A stretch of 64,000 bases of DNA from Albifimbria verrucaria (Eukaryota > Ascomycota > Sordariomycetes > Hypocreales > Stachybotryaceae), in the NCBI GenBank assembly GCA_020081605.1, contig JAHREC010000018.1, positions 4,526,001-4,590,000 of the forward strand, in the 5' to 3' direction. Under the pieces are notes generated by a model, which saw only the letters and a list, made by a program, of their open reading frames with translations, did no database searches and was not told where the DNA came from. Within the stretch, counting starts at the first letter, position 1. Every line of letters starts with the position of its first letter. A program made the translations under genes and the position numbers. Below, piece by piece: positions 12,709 to 25,129 of this stretch.

Positions 12709-15111
12709 ATGCGGAGCGCTCTCAGGTGGTTTCACAACGCCGAAGACAAGGACAAGGAGCTGAGCCGCCGGAGCCCTCAACCTCAACCGACAACTTTCCA
12801 CAACAACACTGACACCTCTACGGATTCCGACTTCGCTGCCTGCTTCGCCGCAGACGCCGACTCACCAGGGTCGCTGAACTCAGCTTCTCTGACGCAGTCA
12901 CCTTCGCCCCAGCCAGGAACGCCCCCGACCTTTTCCCTGGCTTTGGTTCCGGCTTTGGATCGGACGCCGGCAACTTTCTGAACGCTGCTCCCACATCAAC
13001 TCCGTCCAAGCCTATTTCCTTCAGCACGCCACTCAGCGACGCAAGCACCACCGCCATCCACATCAACACGGCTTCCACAGCCTCTCCTCACCACCCGAAT
13101 CCCCTCCGCGATCCCCGACGTCGATCTGCTCGACTGCGACAACTTCAGTATGACTGTAGGCCCCGCCCTCGACGCCGGCATGGGTCGTTCCAGGCAAGAC
13201 TCCTTCGTGAGCGCTGGCCCTAAGCCCATATCCGTCAACAACCCGAACCGTGACAACAATGTCAACCGGAATCGCAGGGAAAGCCTTGCTGGCAGCCTCA
13301 TGGGCGGCATGTCATGGGGCGGAATGTCCTTTGGCAGTTTTGTTCGTGATGAGTGAGTCACCCTCATTGTTTCCCTCGCTTCGGCGCATCTTCCGCCTTC
13401 ATTTAGGCCGCCATTTTATTTTCTGTCCCCTCCACCTCCTGCCTTCTTTCTGGCCTCCGAAAAAGGTCGCGCAGATCCAGGTTGCAGGAATTCTTGTTGC
13501 TTCACCTTGCCCCAATATTTACCCTGTCTTCTGCTGTTAAACCCCAGCTCTCCTCCCACTTCCGCACGCTGTCTCTCATAGTGGCTGACACCATGTCTTT
13601 CGCAGCATCATGATGCAGGGCACCTCGCCCTTCGGAACCCACCAGTCGCCTTCATTCCACTCTTCCTCATATCTGCCTAAACTTGAGGCGAATTTTATGC
13701 GAGACTTTACTTGCTGCGGCAAGATCCTGCCTAACTTGCACGATCTGCTCCAACACTACGAGGAAGCTCACACCCAACCGAGCCCTAATACGTCTCGAAA
13801 TAATGCTTTCTCCCAGTTCGTTCAGATGGGCATGCAGGGCACCCCAAGATGGGAGGCTCCGGTGCTAGTTCATCCACACCAGGGCAATCTGCAGTTCAAA
13901 CACCCTCGGGGCAACCTGGACAGCAGAACCGTGGCGCTGGTATGTCCATGATGGGCAACTCGCGAACCATGGGCGTTGACGATGGGCAATTGGGCCTGGG
14001 TGTTGGCTCCACCATGAACGACGAAATGGATGCCGTCGCCGACATGGAGATGGATGATGCAGTGGGAACCATGGAAATGGACGACAGTCAAAAGATGCAC
14101 CAGACTCGGCAGCTGTTTGGTCAGCAACAACGACCACAGCTCAACATGAACACATCAGGTCTCACGCAGGGTCTGCGAACATCTCAGCCGCCCACACCGG
14201 CCGCTGTCAGCTTCGGCCTGCAAAATAACCCCACTGTCTCATCTGTCAACACACCCACCCTGACTACCCATCAACAGCTGCCGCAACAGACGCAACAGAC
14301 GCAGCAGCCAGGCATGGATGACATGGATGAGGATCTTCCCGGCATGCCCATGGGTGGTGGCAATGCAGCCGACATTGGCGACAGGAGTTTTGCCGGCGGA
14401 AACAATGATTCGAACTTCTGCATCAATGACCCTGGCAAGCATCTCTTCAGCCCGAACGGCGCTTTCCCTCAGGGCAACAGATCAATCCAGGCCCAGCTCG
14501 CTCAGCTGGGCCTGACACAGAGCCAATTTGCCGATCCTGAGGCTAACAAGGCCCTGATGCAGCGACTTCAGAGTATGATGATGCCAGAGGAGCATAAGCC
14601 CTTCAAGTGTCCCGTCATTGGCTGCGAGAAAGCCTACAAGAATCAGAATGGTCTAAAGTAAGTTATCTGTCGCGATCCCCGCCGTCAACCCCTCCCTCGA
14701 CTGCCGGATGAGGAGATGTGGACCATTTATTGCAAAAGGCTAACGCATGACTCGTACTAGGTACCACAAAGCACATGGCCATCAGACGCAGCAATTACAT
14801 GAGAACGGAGACGGTACTTTCTCCATCGTCAACCCAGAGACTAGTGCACCCTACCCGGGCACGCTGGGCATGGAGAAGGAGAAGCCGTTCAACTGCGAAA
14901 CGTGTGGCAAGCGATACAAGAACCTTAACGGTCTCAAATATGTAAGTTATTTTTCTTTCACGCATTGATTCGCGTCATCACTGTGACAGCTCACTAACCA
15001 TCGTTGTAGCACAAAGCGCATTCTCTGCCGTGCAATCCTGAATTTAAACTTCAGGCTATGGCGGCCGGTTTGAATCTACCAGGCATAGGCGAAGATCAAA
15101 TGCTTCAATAG
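12709..15111 (+). CDS. SFP1: SFP1-like C2H2 zinc-finger transcription regulator
   Basis: Homologue of yeast Sfp1, a TORC1-responsive regulator of ribosome-biogenesis genes and cell size. The C-terminus has two paired C2H2 fingers, [22 protein letters not shown] and [20 protein letters not shown], joined by a linker with [12 protein letters not shown], as in Sfp1. Further upstream is an atypical finger beginning [17 protein letters not shown]. Introns lie at 13353-13605 (253 bases, long for this window), 14658-14760 and 14942-15009, all with good donor and branch sites. A single lost C near 13848 shifts the frame (GTPKMGGSG expected). The exon before 13150 shows two or three more frame changes, so the N-terminus and the start at 12709 are tentative. 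From [11 protein letters not shown] at 13147 onward the model is firm. Length is about 660 residues, Gln/Asn-rich in the middle. Confidence 0.85.
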
Positions 15112-17010
15112 AGATGACCGCATCCGCCTTTCATCAGCTCACTGGGTGGAGATCTACCGTGCCAGGAACCGAGAGAATCCATGACGTTGACGTGAAGGAT
15201 GACGGAGGTCTCGACCAAGCCTCTGCATCCGCCTCTACGCCGTCAGTCTCTACTGTCGCTAGGCCGACGACGGGTTCCCGCACGGGTTGACGCCTGTGGC
15301 TGGATTTACCGTTTTGCTGTCGAGGTGGTGAAAAGTGCTTTACGTTTGTTTTAACGATTCATGGCATGCTGCGGCGGCGTTATTGCATGGGTTACTTCTC
15401 CAGGAGGAGTGTGAGCCTCGTCTGTCGACCTCATTTTGAGATCGTTTGTTTTTTCACTTCATTGAGCATTAGCTCCGCTGCACCCCTGCCTCATCCTCTC
15501 TCAAAATTATACCCCACCCCGCTCGAGATCGACAACTTCTGTGGCTACAAGATATGTTTGCCCAGCTAGATTAGCTTTCTCTGGTTTATACTCCGTCGGA
15601 AGCGGCCTCCGCCTTTTGCTCTATCTCCGCCAGGACGTCCCTGCTTGTCGATCTATCATTTTGATGACGCTTGAAGGATTCGGCGTCTGGGACCCAAGGA
15701 GGTAGCTGGTGGTTCCAAAAGACATGGTGTTGCGTTTCCAACTGCTTTTAGAATGTATGAGTCTTGGAGTATGAGCATGATTAAAAAGAGGTTGTTGGAC
15801 TCGGATTGGCTCACGTGTGTGTGATGGCCATATCTTGCTATGTTCCCGTGGTTTGGTTTGGTTTGGTCGGCTTGGTCTGGTTTGGTCTGGTCTGGTTTGG
15901 TTTGATTCGGCTTGGTTCGGTATCCGCGTTAGAAGTTGTCATCTCTCTGTTTTGGTTCAGCTTGGGAACCCTCATCTACAAGCGAAGACACAAAGAGCGA
16001 GGAGAGTACAGGCCTTGGTGCTGATTGTAGGTGGGCTCGATCCATCGTGTTATAATGCATAATCAGTCTCAAGGTCGAATAAAATGGGGTTCGCATGTGT
16101 GCGAGCGGTATCTCTTACACGAGCACAAGCATCTTCCTAGTATTGAATATACCTACTTATCGTACAACCTCAAAGTATTCCGTGACCTTGTTCTTCAAAT
16201 TTGGACTGGTCCTTGTGCCATCAAGAACCCTGCCTATGATGGAGTGATGTGCAGCCTTCTTTCCGCTGCATGCTTGTTGGTACATATTAGGTGTGTATAG
16301 AAGCGCATCGGCTTTGAAATAATCCCAACAAAGTCTTTTCATGATGCCATTGAGTTTGCCTCGATCGGGGTCCTGATAGAACCACGTCTGTGTGCTTGGT
16401 CCTTACCCTTTGGACAGATGAGTGACGATGGCAAGTAGAACAACGCGAGCCGAAGTGACCGCATCATGAGGAAACAATGATGAGATTCCTACTGTAATCC
16501 CCATAATATTGATGCCTTATCAATGAATCAAGTCTGTTCTCGACTGTGCGTTCTTACTTACACGTGCAGTATAAGATTATTCCCGGTACTTTTAGTGTCT
16601 CACTTCATGGGCGACTAACTTTGGCACGGATGGTCATCGAGGGTCAACCTAGAGGTTTCTGGTGAAGACACATGCAAATATATTCTATCTATGATAAACT
16701 CCAGCTGAGCAAATGCGTCCTAGAAAGCCATTGTAGAAGACGAAACGCCCAAAGCCAGATAGTAAAAACGCCCTGTCGATGCCAAAGAATTTAGTGATAT
16801 TGCGAAAGGGGTGTCGTCTGCACTGCCGGAGACTTTGACAGCACTGTGGTTAGGAGTATAGTTTTGGTACATCGTTGCTCCTTGGTTGGTCTTTCGGACC
16901 TCATAAGCACATGATCCATCTCGTCGTTGCATGAAAATTGTAAAAAGTTCCTGTCGTTATGGGCCCGCCCGCCCCCGTAGACTGCAGGAGGAAGGAGGAG
17001 AATGGTGATT
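15112..17010. other. Intergenic region between convergent SFP1-like and kelch-BTB genes
   Basis: Contains the 3' ends of both genes and one microsatellite. A 70-codon minus-strand frame at 16720-16932 has fairly normal amino-acid composition but no start context or family resemblance, so I do not call it. Confidence 0.55.
15850..15921. repeat. (GGTTT)n pentanucleotide array, degenerate
   Basis: Repeats of GGTTT mixed with GGTCT, GGCTT and GATTC over about 70 bases. All three plus frames give Trp/Phe/Gly/Leu-rich strings, which are repeat products. Confidence 0.85.
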
Positions 17011-19426
17011 TTAGTTCATCTCCATGCCATCCTCCTCATCAGCTTCCGATTCGATCATCTGCGTCTGACTGCTGCTGATGCTCTCCTTTCGTGAGGCGTG
17101 TCCGAGATTATCGCCGTATCGCGACCCCATACCTCCCCACTCGAGCTCTTCTCCGCCAATCACACGGCCCTCCATGTCAATCTCCTGCGAAAGCTCAACG
17201 AGGCCGTTACGCGGAAGGCGGAGGAAGCCGGGGTACGGACGATCCGACCCCAATGTGTCATGCAGTATGTAGCCGCTCTTTTGCGTAGCCATTCCTCATT
17301 TGCTAGTCCAGCACAGTACCAGATGACGCATGCGTGATCGACATCGAGTTCCTTTGCAAGCCTGTTGACACACAGGAGGCGGAGGTGAGGGATGTTGTAG
17401 ATATTGGACATGACAAGGAGACCAGCCACGTCAGAAAGTTCCGTCGTCGCGTCGCTGTCGGCCTCGATAGTTCCATGGATACTATCAGTATACAGATACA
17501 GCAGAAAGGCTCTCACCACCGAATACGGTTCAGGGATGTGCATCTTCTTGGTGTGGAACTCTGCCATCTGCGAGTTATAAAGTCGCGCAAAGTGCGGCCA
17601 GCGCGCTTGGAGGATCAGCTTGTGGACATGGATGGGCTCTGACGTCGGCGCATCCGCCGACAGCCAGTTGCGGTCACGCGATGAGTTTTCTGTCGGCAAC
17701 AAACCCGAGCCTAGAACATCCTCCTGCTCGTAATCTCCTGCCAAGGCTGTTATCACAAAGTCGGTGCCACTGCCTGTTTCGGGAGGTTGGTTGAAGAGTT
17801 TCAGAAGATCAGCACCAAGACCTTGTGAAGGCTGGTCTGCCACTCGAGACGTGATCGCCGTGGGTCTAGATTCGACGCGAGACTCTGGAGCCAGGTTGTT
17901 ACCAAGGAAGCCGTATCGTCGAAGATCAATCTCCATTATATCACTATGGGCAGGAATCAGCATTACTAGCGCATGACACCAGAGTTGAGACTCACCTGAG
18001 GTATTCCTCATATCCGTTAGGTCCGAGATCAGTCGCAGCTGGGTCTGTGGGACAGCCGAGGAGCCATGCCTTGGTGCCATCTTCATTCATGGTACAATAG
18101 TGCCACCTATACCCGGACTTGAAAATTTCCCGTCCCTCAGCAAGCTTCTGCCATCGAAGTGTGCTGAGGTCCAATGCTGAGAGTGAGCACTCTCGCGGTG
18201 TAATGGTTGCAGCGGGCGTTACAAAGTCCAAAAGCGTGCCTGAAGAGTAGGCGTGATAGTGTATCCCTGAACCTTGAGAGGGACACTCGCTCCAGACACA
18301 AACTTCAAAGCCGATATGGACCCGGGTGCCATTGGAGCGTATGACTTAACTTGGAAAGACGGGGGTTTACTTGTGCGGTGCGTGAGTTGGCAGCATATCC
18401 AGAAGCACCAACGATCGGGCTTGGGGCCATAGAGTATGGGGATCTTTGGGGCCACCTCCTCTGCTGGAGATGGAGTGCCGGTCAAAGATACCAAAGTGTG
18501 GACGTGAGTCGAATTCAGGGCTACCCTTCAAATCCAACCACCATAGGTCGCTGATCTTGTCCATGTCTTCGCTCAAACCACCAAACACCCAGACTCGGTC
18601 ACCCCATATATAGGCTGAATGATCGAATCTACCGACGAAGCGCCATGTCTTGGACCAGGTAAATGTTTTGAGATCGAGGTAGCAAATGTCGTCCAGGACG
18701 TAGTTGTTCTGACCCGTGATACCGCCGATAATGAAGAGCTTGTCTTCATGGAGGACCGCTGCGTGTCTGGCTCGGCCTTTGGGAATGGGGCCGGAGACTT
18801 GGGGCTGTGTCCAGTGCGCTGTCTTGAGGTCGAAGACGATGAGATCGGAAAGATATGTTCTATGCTCGTTCTCGCCGCCGAAGACGAGGAGTTTATCTCC
18901 TTGGTACAGAGTCGCTGTATGACCTGAGAAACTGTGAGACGTCTATCTGGCAAAAGTGATGAATTGCAGAAGCACCTACCCATTCGCACACCAGGTATAT
19001 CGCCATAGTTGTCGACCAGACTCCATTGATGGCTGCTAAGGTCAAGCTTTAGGACATGGTTGTATACTTCGTCCGTGTATTGGTCGAAGCCGCCAAAAGC
19101 GTATATCTTGTTGTTGCCGCAGTAGGTGACGGAAGCGTTTACGAGACAAGCCGGCCGCTGTCCCAAGGTTCAGGTAACCTTGGGTCGGTATCCATCGACG
19201 ACCGGCCGAGGCTTCGCGGGAGAGTTGGGCATGATGTAAGTGTTGTTTGACGAAGAGGCCGAGCCTGGCGTCGGCGCGGCGGGGCCGGTGCTTGTTCCAG
19301 CCGGGGTGCTAGTTGATGATGAGGACTGGTTGTGGTTTCCCAGGACAGGCGGCCCACCAGTGACATGGGTCGTCGGGGCGCCGAAGATGGATGACGGCAG
19401 AGGGCCGGGGTTGAGGGTTGTGCCAT
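17011..19426 (-). CDS. Kelch-BTB protein, Ral2/LZTR1-like
   Basis: Kelch repeats plus a C-terminal BTB region, the layout of fission-yeast Ral2 (needed for Ras1 signalling) and animal LZTR1 (Cul3 adaptor for Ras). A Ser/Thr/Pro-rich N-terminus of about 85 residues leads into kelch blades at YAFGGFDQYTDEVYNHVLKLD, LLVFGGENEHRTYLSDLIVFD, FIIGGITGQNNYVLDDICYLD and VFGGLSEDMDKISDLWWLD. The BTB part begins at HVHKLILQARWPHFARLYNSQ and ends at an acidic tail. Introns are at 18924-18979 and 17944-17995. Start 19426 (MAQPSTP) works only if one C is missing near 19400. Other one-base losses sit near 18270 and 17230. Two further breaks (in-frame TGA near 19155; stop near 18355) are not explained by a single deletion. 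Length is about 770 residues. Confidence 0.85.
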
Positions 19427-20197
19427 GGTAGTAGATGCAGATGTAAGGAGAGCGCTACGGCGACATCTCAAGACATGTAGAGGTTCAGCGGTGAAGTGAG
19501 ACAGCACGCGGCGGCTGTCGACGGTGAAACAAGAGCGGAAGCGTCGCGGTGTAGAGGGGTAATTGTTCTGGCATTGCCGCACGCGGCTTTGTGGAGTGGT
19601 GGACCAGAGAATTATCCAAGCCTTGCCTCCGGCGGGCAGGGGAGATTGAAGTTAGAAACAGGGATCCACTTGTGGAATAGCGGCCTTGCCGGAGCGGGAC
19701 ATAGTATTTCCGCGGACAATGGACCCACTTCTCCGGTTGCCTGGTAAGAGGTCTGGTGGGGCACAAAGTAAATAAAGGAAACCGAGGATGGCTGCTTCAT
19801 TGAGCATCTTCTCTCCTCACCAACCTTCAACCTTCTCTCTCCCAACCCGAATCTCCTCTAGCTTCGGCTCGTCCGTACGCTTCGCTTCAAAGCTTTTTGC
19901 TTTGCGCAACTCCAATTTTCCGCCTCGCATAAGAACGCGAGTCCGCCATACCGTCCTGCTCGACGCCGGCATTTGATAGCCCCACCAACCACGGCCCACT
20001 CTGTGAACGTCGATTATATCGAACATTGAAGCAGACAGACTGTAAAAACTAACTTACCAGGAACTTTTAGCTAGAGTCCCTTGGAGCTCGCTCGATAACA
20101 TCGAATCTCGAATTTTATTTTTCGAGCCGCCCGATTACTGCTCGTTGCAGATTTCCTCAACTCATATCACAGTGGATACTCATCAGAATCAGTCACA
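19427..20197. promoter_or_regulatory. Divergent promoter region of the kelch-BTB gene and CDC20
   Basis: A 771-base gap between head-to-head genes, containing both promoters. The CDC20 side has pyrimidine-rich stretches (CTTCTCTCCTCACC, CCTTCTCTCTCCC) between 19800 and 19860. I see no clear cell-cycle promoter element. Confidence 0.5.
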
Positions 20198-22063
20198 ATG
20201 GCTACCGCATCAGTATCAACGCCCATCAAGTCCCACAAGGGACTCTTTTCCTCCCGTACCGCTGGCGGACGGATGCCCCTGACCCCTTCTCCCCGTCAGC
20301 GCTCCTCGGCTGCCATGCCTGTCAACCTGAACTCGTCTCCTTTCACCCCCGAGAAGCGTTCGGCGGATGAGTGCCGGGCATCGTCCAAGTCTACGTACGG
20401 AGGTGGACTCATGGCCCACCTTTCCCGGCCTAGCACACAGCAGCCCCGCAACCGGGACTCTCCCAAGTCCAACATCGCCCGCGGTGTTCAGACTCCCCGT
20501 AAGGCCCTGGAACTTGGTGTTTCCGACTTCACTCTCACCGGTACCGGCCATGCCAAGACCCCTTCCAGCTCCAAGTCAAAGAAGCCTGCTCTTCGTCAAA
20601 GTCCAACAAGACAACTCTCAACTATGGCGGTGATCGTTTTATCCCCAACCGTGGCGCCAGCTCTGCCATCGCCAATGCCGGCTCCAGCAAATTGAACGTC
20701 TCTGACAGGCCGCGAAGCAAGAACAGCAACTTGGACAGCTCCTCTGTTTTGTCAACTGCTGCCGACGAGGCCATGGCTGCTCTGGAGAACCTGAACATCA
20801 ATGACGATGAGGCCGACAACTACTCACGACCCTCCCCAACACTGTCGCCTACCAGGACACCCTTGCCAATGCCTGCGGCGTGAGCCTCAACACCCGCATC
20901 CTGGAGTTCAAGCCAGCTCCTCCTGAGTCCTCAAAGCCCATCGACCTGCGTCAGCAGTACAACCGACCCCTCAAGGCCGCAAGCACCAGCTCCGCTCAGC
21001 TGCGACGCCGCATTGCCACTGCCCCCGAGCGCGTGCTTGACGCCCCTGGCCTCATTGACGACTACTACCTGAACCTGCTTGACTGGAGCTCTGGTAACCA
21101 GGTTGCCATTGGTCTGGAGCGCAATGTCTACGTCTGGTCCGCCGATGAGGGTAGCGTGAGCTGCCTGATGGAGACTTCTCCTGACACCTACATCAGCAGC
21201 GTCAAGTGGTCCGGCGACGGTGCCTACGTTGGCGTTGGCCTTGGAACGGGTGAGGTCCAGATCTGGGATGTGGCTGAGGGCCAGAAGATTCGCAGCATGT
21301 TCGGCCACGAGACCCGTGTTGGTGTCATGGGTTGGAACAAGCACCTGCTCTCTACCGGTGCCCGAAGCGGCCTCGTCTTCAACCACGATGTCCGCATTGC
21401 CGAGCACAAGGTTGCCGAGCTTGTTTCTCATACTTCCGAGGTGTGCGGCCTGGAGTGGCGCTCGGACGGCGCCCAGCTTGCTACTGGCGGCAACGACAAC
21501 CTTGTCTCCATCTGGGACGCCCGCTCCCTGTCGGTCCCCAAGTTCACCAAGACCAACCACAAGGCTGCCGTCAAGGCTCTTGCCTGGTGCCCCTGGAACA
21601 TGAACCTGCTGGCCACCGGTGGTGGCTCGTACGACCGTCACATCCACTTCTGGAACACCACCTCTGGCGCTCGTGTGAACAGCATCGACACCGGCTCCCA
21701 GGTCACCTCTCTCCGCTGGAGCCCCACTACCGTGAGATTGTTAGCTCCAGTGGTTTCCCTGACAACTCTTTGAGCATCTGGAGCTACCCTACTCTCGTCC
21801 GCAACGTTGAGATCCCCGCCCATGAGAGCCGTGTGCTTCACAGCTGCCTCAGCCCCGATGGCCAGATGCTTGCTACAGCTGGTAAGTAGATTATATCAAC
21901 GGTCAAAATTATGCTCCTGAGTACTAATACATGATTCTTAGCTGCCGATGAGAGCTTGAAGTTCTGGAAGGTCTTCGAGAAGAAGGCTGGCGCCGCGGGC
22001 AGCATCAGCGGCTCGGGTGCATCTGGCAAGGCCGACATGGTCAAGCAGATGACCATCCGATAA
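20198..22063 (+). CDS. CDC20: APC/C activator Cdc20 (Slp1)
   Basis: Seven-bladed WD40 co-activator that recruits substrates to the anaphase-promoting complex at metaphase-anaphase. Predicted length is about 602 residues. The disordered N-terminus contains the C-box DRFIPNR at about residue 145, and the linker has the Cdc20/Slp1 signature RRIATAPERVLDAPGLIDDY. The WD repeats follow, and the protein ends in the Ile-Arg tail that docks on APC/C TPR subunits. An intron at 21882-21941 has a TACTAATAC branch site and splits ATAAADE. Three one-base losses disturb the frame: near 20590 just before the C-box, near 20847 (CCCCAAC) and near 21730 (SPHYREIV expected from CCCCCAC). Cdh1 is less likely because the linker and ending match Cdc20 better. 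Confidence 0.93.
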
Positions 22064-23336
22064 ACGCCAAAACAACACAGCCTCAGGCTCACGGTAGGTA
22101 TACATCCTCTCATTAGCGATTCGGTCTTTGCACGGCAATTGTTTTTGAGCGCGGAGTTGGGTGATTCTCTTGTTTGCCCTATGCACGTGGTACGAAAGTG
22201 CTTCTCCACGCACGCAACGAACGACACTGAACTGGACGATAACGGTTTGGACATGAGCTATGTCAGGATGTTACGACAAGTTGGCGAATGTCATGAAGAT
22301 AATTCAGCTCGGGATTAAGATAAATGTATTAATTGAATTTGCCTTTTTGCTGCACTCCACGGCGGATGATGACGCGGTACAATGCAAGTGAAATGCTTAC
22401 TCTGGATGACCCACGTCTCGGTGATGCTGCTTTGAACAACTATGGTCGAGGTCAGTACCTGGCCAAGGAAGATGCATATGCATTAATTATTACCCCGAGA
22501 CTAAATAAAGACGACCACATGTGTGTAAAGCTAAGGTAGGAGGTAGTGAGTGTAATGCAGACATCAACTCAATGCTTGCGGCTACTCCAACGTGGGTTGA
22601 TGTAAGAGGAAGGGTAAGTAAGTACAGGTAAGTTGTACTACAAGTACCAATTTGTGTACTGCGTAGCGCTCCAGGTACAAAATGCTGCTGCAAGTACCCC
22701 CATGCCACCCACCACTACCTGTACCTTCCGTGGCAGCAGCTGGATCTGCAAGGCTCTAATTACTAAGCGAGTGCAGCCTACAGCGGGCTGTTCAAGGCCC
22801 AAGTCCACCCACTCGTTGCCAACTCTTACCATTGCATATCACCAGTGACGAGATAACCTGCCCTAGCTACGACAACGCGCCAGAACAAGAGTCGCACAGG
22901 GCGCTTGTCGCAAACCCCAAGTTTAGGCAATCAAGTGCATTTGGATATACCAGGGGTTTTCTTTTCATTTTTTTCCTACGTCTCTCTTCCTTTTACTTGA
23001 CCTTGAGCAATCGACCGCAGCGCAGTGGAAGCGCCCTCGCAGAATTGGGGGACGGCGCTTGTGTTGCTGCCTGAGTAGGATCCGTGACCGCCTTGACAGT
23101 GTCAAGCACAATATCACCACGACCCGATCGCGCGACAAACGCCCGGCTCTTTTTCGACCATCGAATCGAGCGGTAGCCTGTCTACTGGACAATTTGTACT
23201 ATCCGTTTTATTCTTGAGCGTTGTCTACGACCCTTCCGATCCCAAGTTCTGCCAATCTTTGTACGAGCAGCGACATCGGGTGCAACAGCAACAGCAACGC
23301 AACGCAACGAAACGAAACGAAACCAACTCCAGCATC
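22064..23336. other. Intergenic region, CDC20 terminator side and TFIIA promoter
   Basis: Contains a moderately AT-rich CDC20 3' region and a stretch at 22600-22690 rich in GTAAGTAAG/AAGTACC motifs. No gene is seen. Confidence 0.55.
23283..23322. repeat. CAACAG/CAACG/AAACG repeat in TFIIA leader
   Basis: Short A/C-rich repeats lie immediately upstream of the TFIIA start and are probably transcribed in the 5' leader. They give Gln- and Asn-Glu-rich strings in an upstream in-frame extension that I do not include in the protein. Confidence 0.75.
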
Positions 23337-25129
23337 ATGTCGAACCAGGCAGTTGGAGGCGTCTACCAGACAATCATCGAGGAGGTCATCAACAGCTCCC
23401 GCGTCGACTTCGAGGAGAGCGGAGTGGAGGAGTCGGTGCTTGAGGAGCTGCGCAAGGTAAGCGACCGGTTTTTCTCCTCTTTGTCTTCTCTATCCCTGCG
23501 CTGCGCTTGCCAAAGGGTAGCAAGCAAAGCAGCACGAGGCGCCCGATTACCGCGAGCAAAGCAGGCTGGCCGTTTTCTTGCTCACCCTTTGCGCATCGCA
23601 TGAAAAGAGGACCTCCCGTGCGCCAGCCGCGACGAAGCCAGCAAGCCGCTGCGCTCGACGGCGACAAGCTCCAGGAGAAGGGGAGAGCGCAGAAGCAGCG
23701 AGTTTGCGGGGTCGAGGGGGCGACACAGCACTATTTGGGTCTTTTAAGTCTAAGCCTCCCCCTGCCAAGCGGCAACGTAGGCGGCCTTTTAGGCATCCAC
23801 TCGCTTTGATTGGGCTTCTGTCTTGGGCCAACTCGGGCCCCTCTCGGTCACTCACTGCACGTGTCCTACCTACTCTACATCTACACCTCACTTACATCAC
23901 ATCTCATTCCCAACTGGCCCAATTTTTACCACTCGTTATACAGAATTACCACATACCCGTCACCCTTTTCTCACTGCTTTTCAATCTCTTTGCCACCATG
24001 ACTGACACTTGGCGTCATTCGCTCTATTTTAGGGATGGCAACAGAAGCTATCACAGCTGGACGTAGCTACATTCCCATGGGATCCTAAGCCGGAGCCTCC
24101 GCCACCTGCAAAGGCTGCCGCCCCTCCTGCTCCTGCAGCACAGGGTAACCATGCGCAGGCACAGTTCGCTCCTCAGATCTCGCTGCCGAATGCGACGCCG
24201 GCCGGTGTACCACCCTCCAACGGACCCAAACCGGAACCGTATCTGAAGCAAGAGAATGGCCAAGCTATTAAACAGGAACCCGGCACGCAGCCCACTGGCG
24301 TACCTGCTTATCCTGCCTACAACGGTATGGACGGCCAGAACAGCGTTGCTGCCAGCAGAGCTCAGCAGCAGCTCCAGGCTCAGTACGGCAACCGCGCCGC
24401 TGGTTCCATCAGTGCCATTCAGGATCGCATGGGCCAGCAAGCTCAGCCACAAGTACAACCCGGACAGCCACCGGTGCAGCAGCAGGCCTATCGCCCGCCG
24501 CAACCGAACCAGGTAAACCAGCAGCAGCAACCTCCTGCGCCTGGACAGGCTTTCCGCAACGGACAGACCGACGGTGCCGGAGATATGGACAGTGAAGATG
24601 ATGACGATGACTTTGAAGGAATCCTTCTTCAGCAGACCGCTGGCGGCGATATGCAGGAGCTTGGCCGAGTAGATATCGACCGCATTATGCACAAGCGAAT
24701 GGCGGCCAATGCGAAGAGCATGGAGGCTGGAGGGTTGATGCTGACGCTGAAAGAGGCCACCAAGGACCAGCCTCGGTTGGACCACCCGGCCTCTGGTAAG
24801 CGCAAGGGCAAAGGTGTAGCTGCGTACGACGGAGGAGATGATGATGAAGAGGAGGACGAAGACGCCATCAACTCTGACTTGGATGATCCGGATGAGGACC
24901 GCGACGATGACGAGGTTGATGACGAAGGCCTCGGCCACATCATGCTTTGCATGTATGACAAAGTCCAGCGCGTCAAGAACAAGTGGTTCGTACATTTCAT
25001 TTGGTCAATGTGTCTACCCCAGCATGTGCTAATCTCCCATATAGGAAGTGTACCCTCAAAGACGGAGTCCTCACTGTCAATGGCAAGGAATATGTGTTCC
25101 ACAAAGCAACGGGCGAGTATGAATGGTAA
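23337..25129 (+). CDS. TOA1: Transcription initiation factor TFIIA large subunit
   Basis: Large (alpha/beta) subunit of TFIIA, which stabilises TBP on the promoter for RNA polymerase II initiation. Length is 385 residues with an intact frame. The N-terminal helical domain (SNQAVGGVYQTIIEEVINSS, about residues 2-50) is split by an unusually long 576-base intron at 23457-24032. It resumes at GWQQKLSQLDVATFPW. A long Pro/Gln-rich spacer and acidic patches (DSEDDDDDFEGILLQ; EEEDEDAINSDLDDPDED) follow. The C-terminal beta-barrel strand block (NLMLCMYDKVQ-type, KWKCTLKDGVLTVNGKEYVF) ends in GEYEW, as in the family. The second intron is 24986-25044. ATG 23337 is chosen because it begins directly at the conserved helix. 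Confidence 0.95.

Noticed and set aside
15806..16024. Trp/Phe/Gly/Leu-rich frame resembling membrane segments
   Set aside because: Product of the GGTTT microsatellite.
16720..16932. 70-codon minus-strand frame with protein-like composition
   Set aside because: No signal peptide, domain, splice partner or start context; probably the 3' region of the adjacent gene.
20931..21647. 238-codon open frame antisense to CDC20
   Set aside because: Shadow of a GC3-biased coding strand; the sense strand has conserved WD40 sequence and the antisense has no family resemblance.
24051..24995. 314-codon open frame antisense to the TFIIA gene
   Set aside because: Mirror of the Gln/Asp-rich spacer; hydrophobic leucine/valine runs are the complement of acidic repeats.
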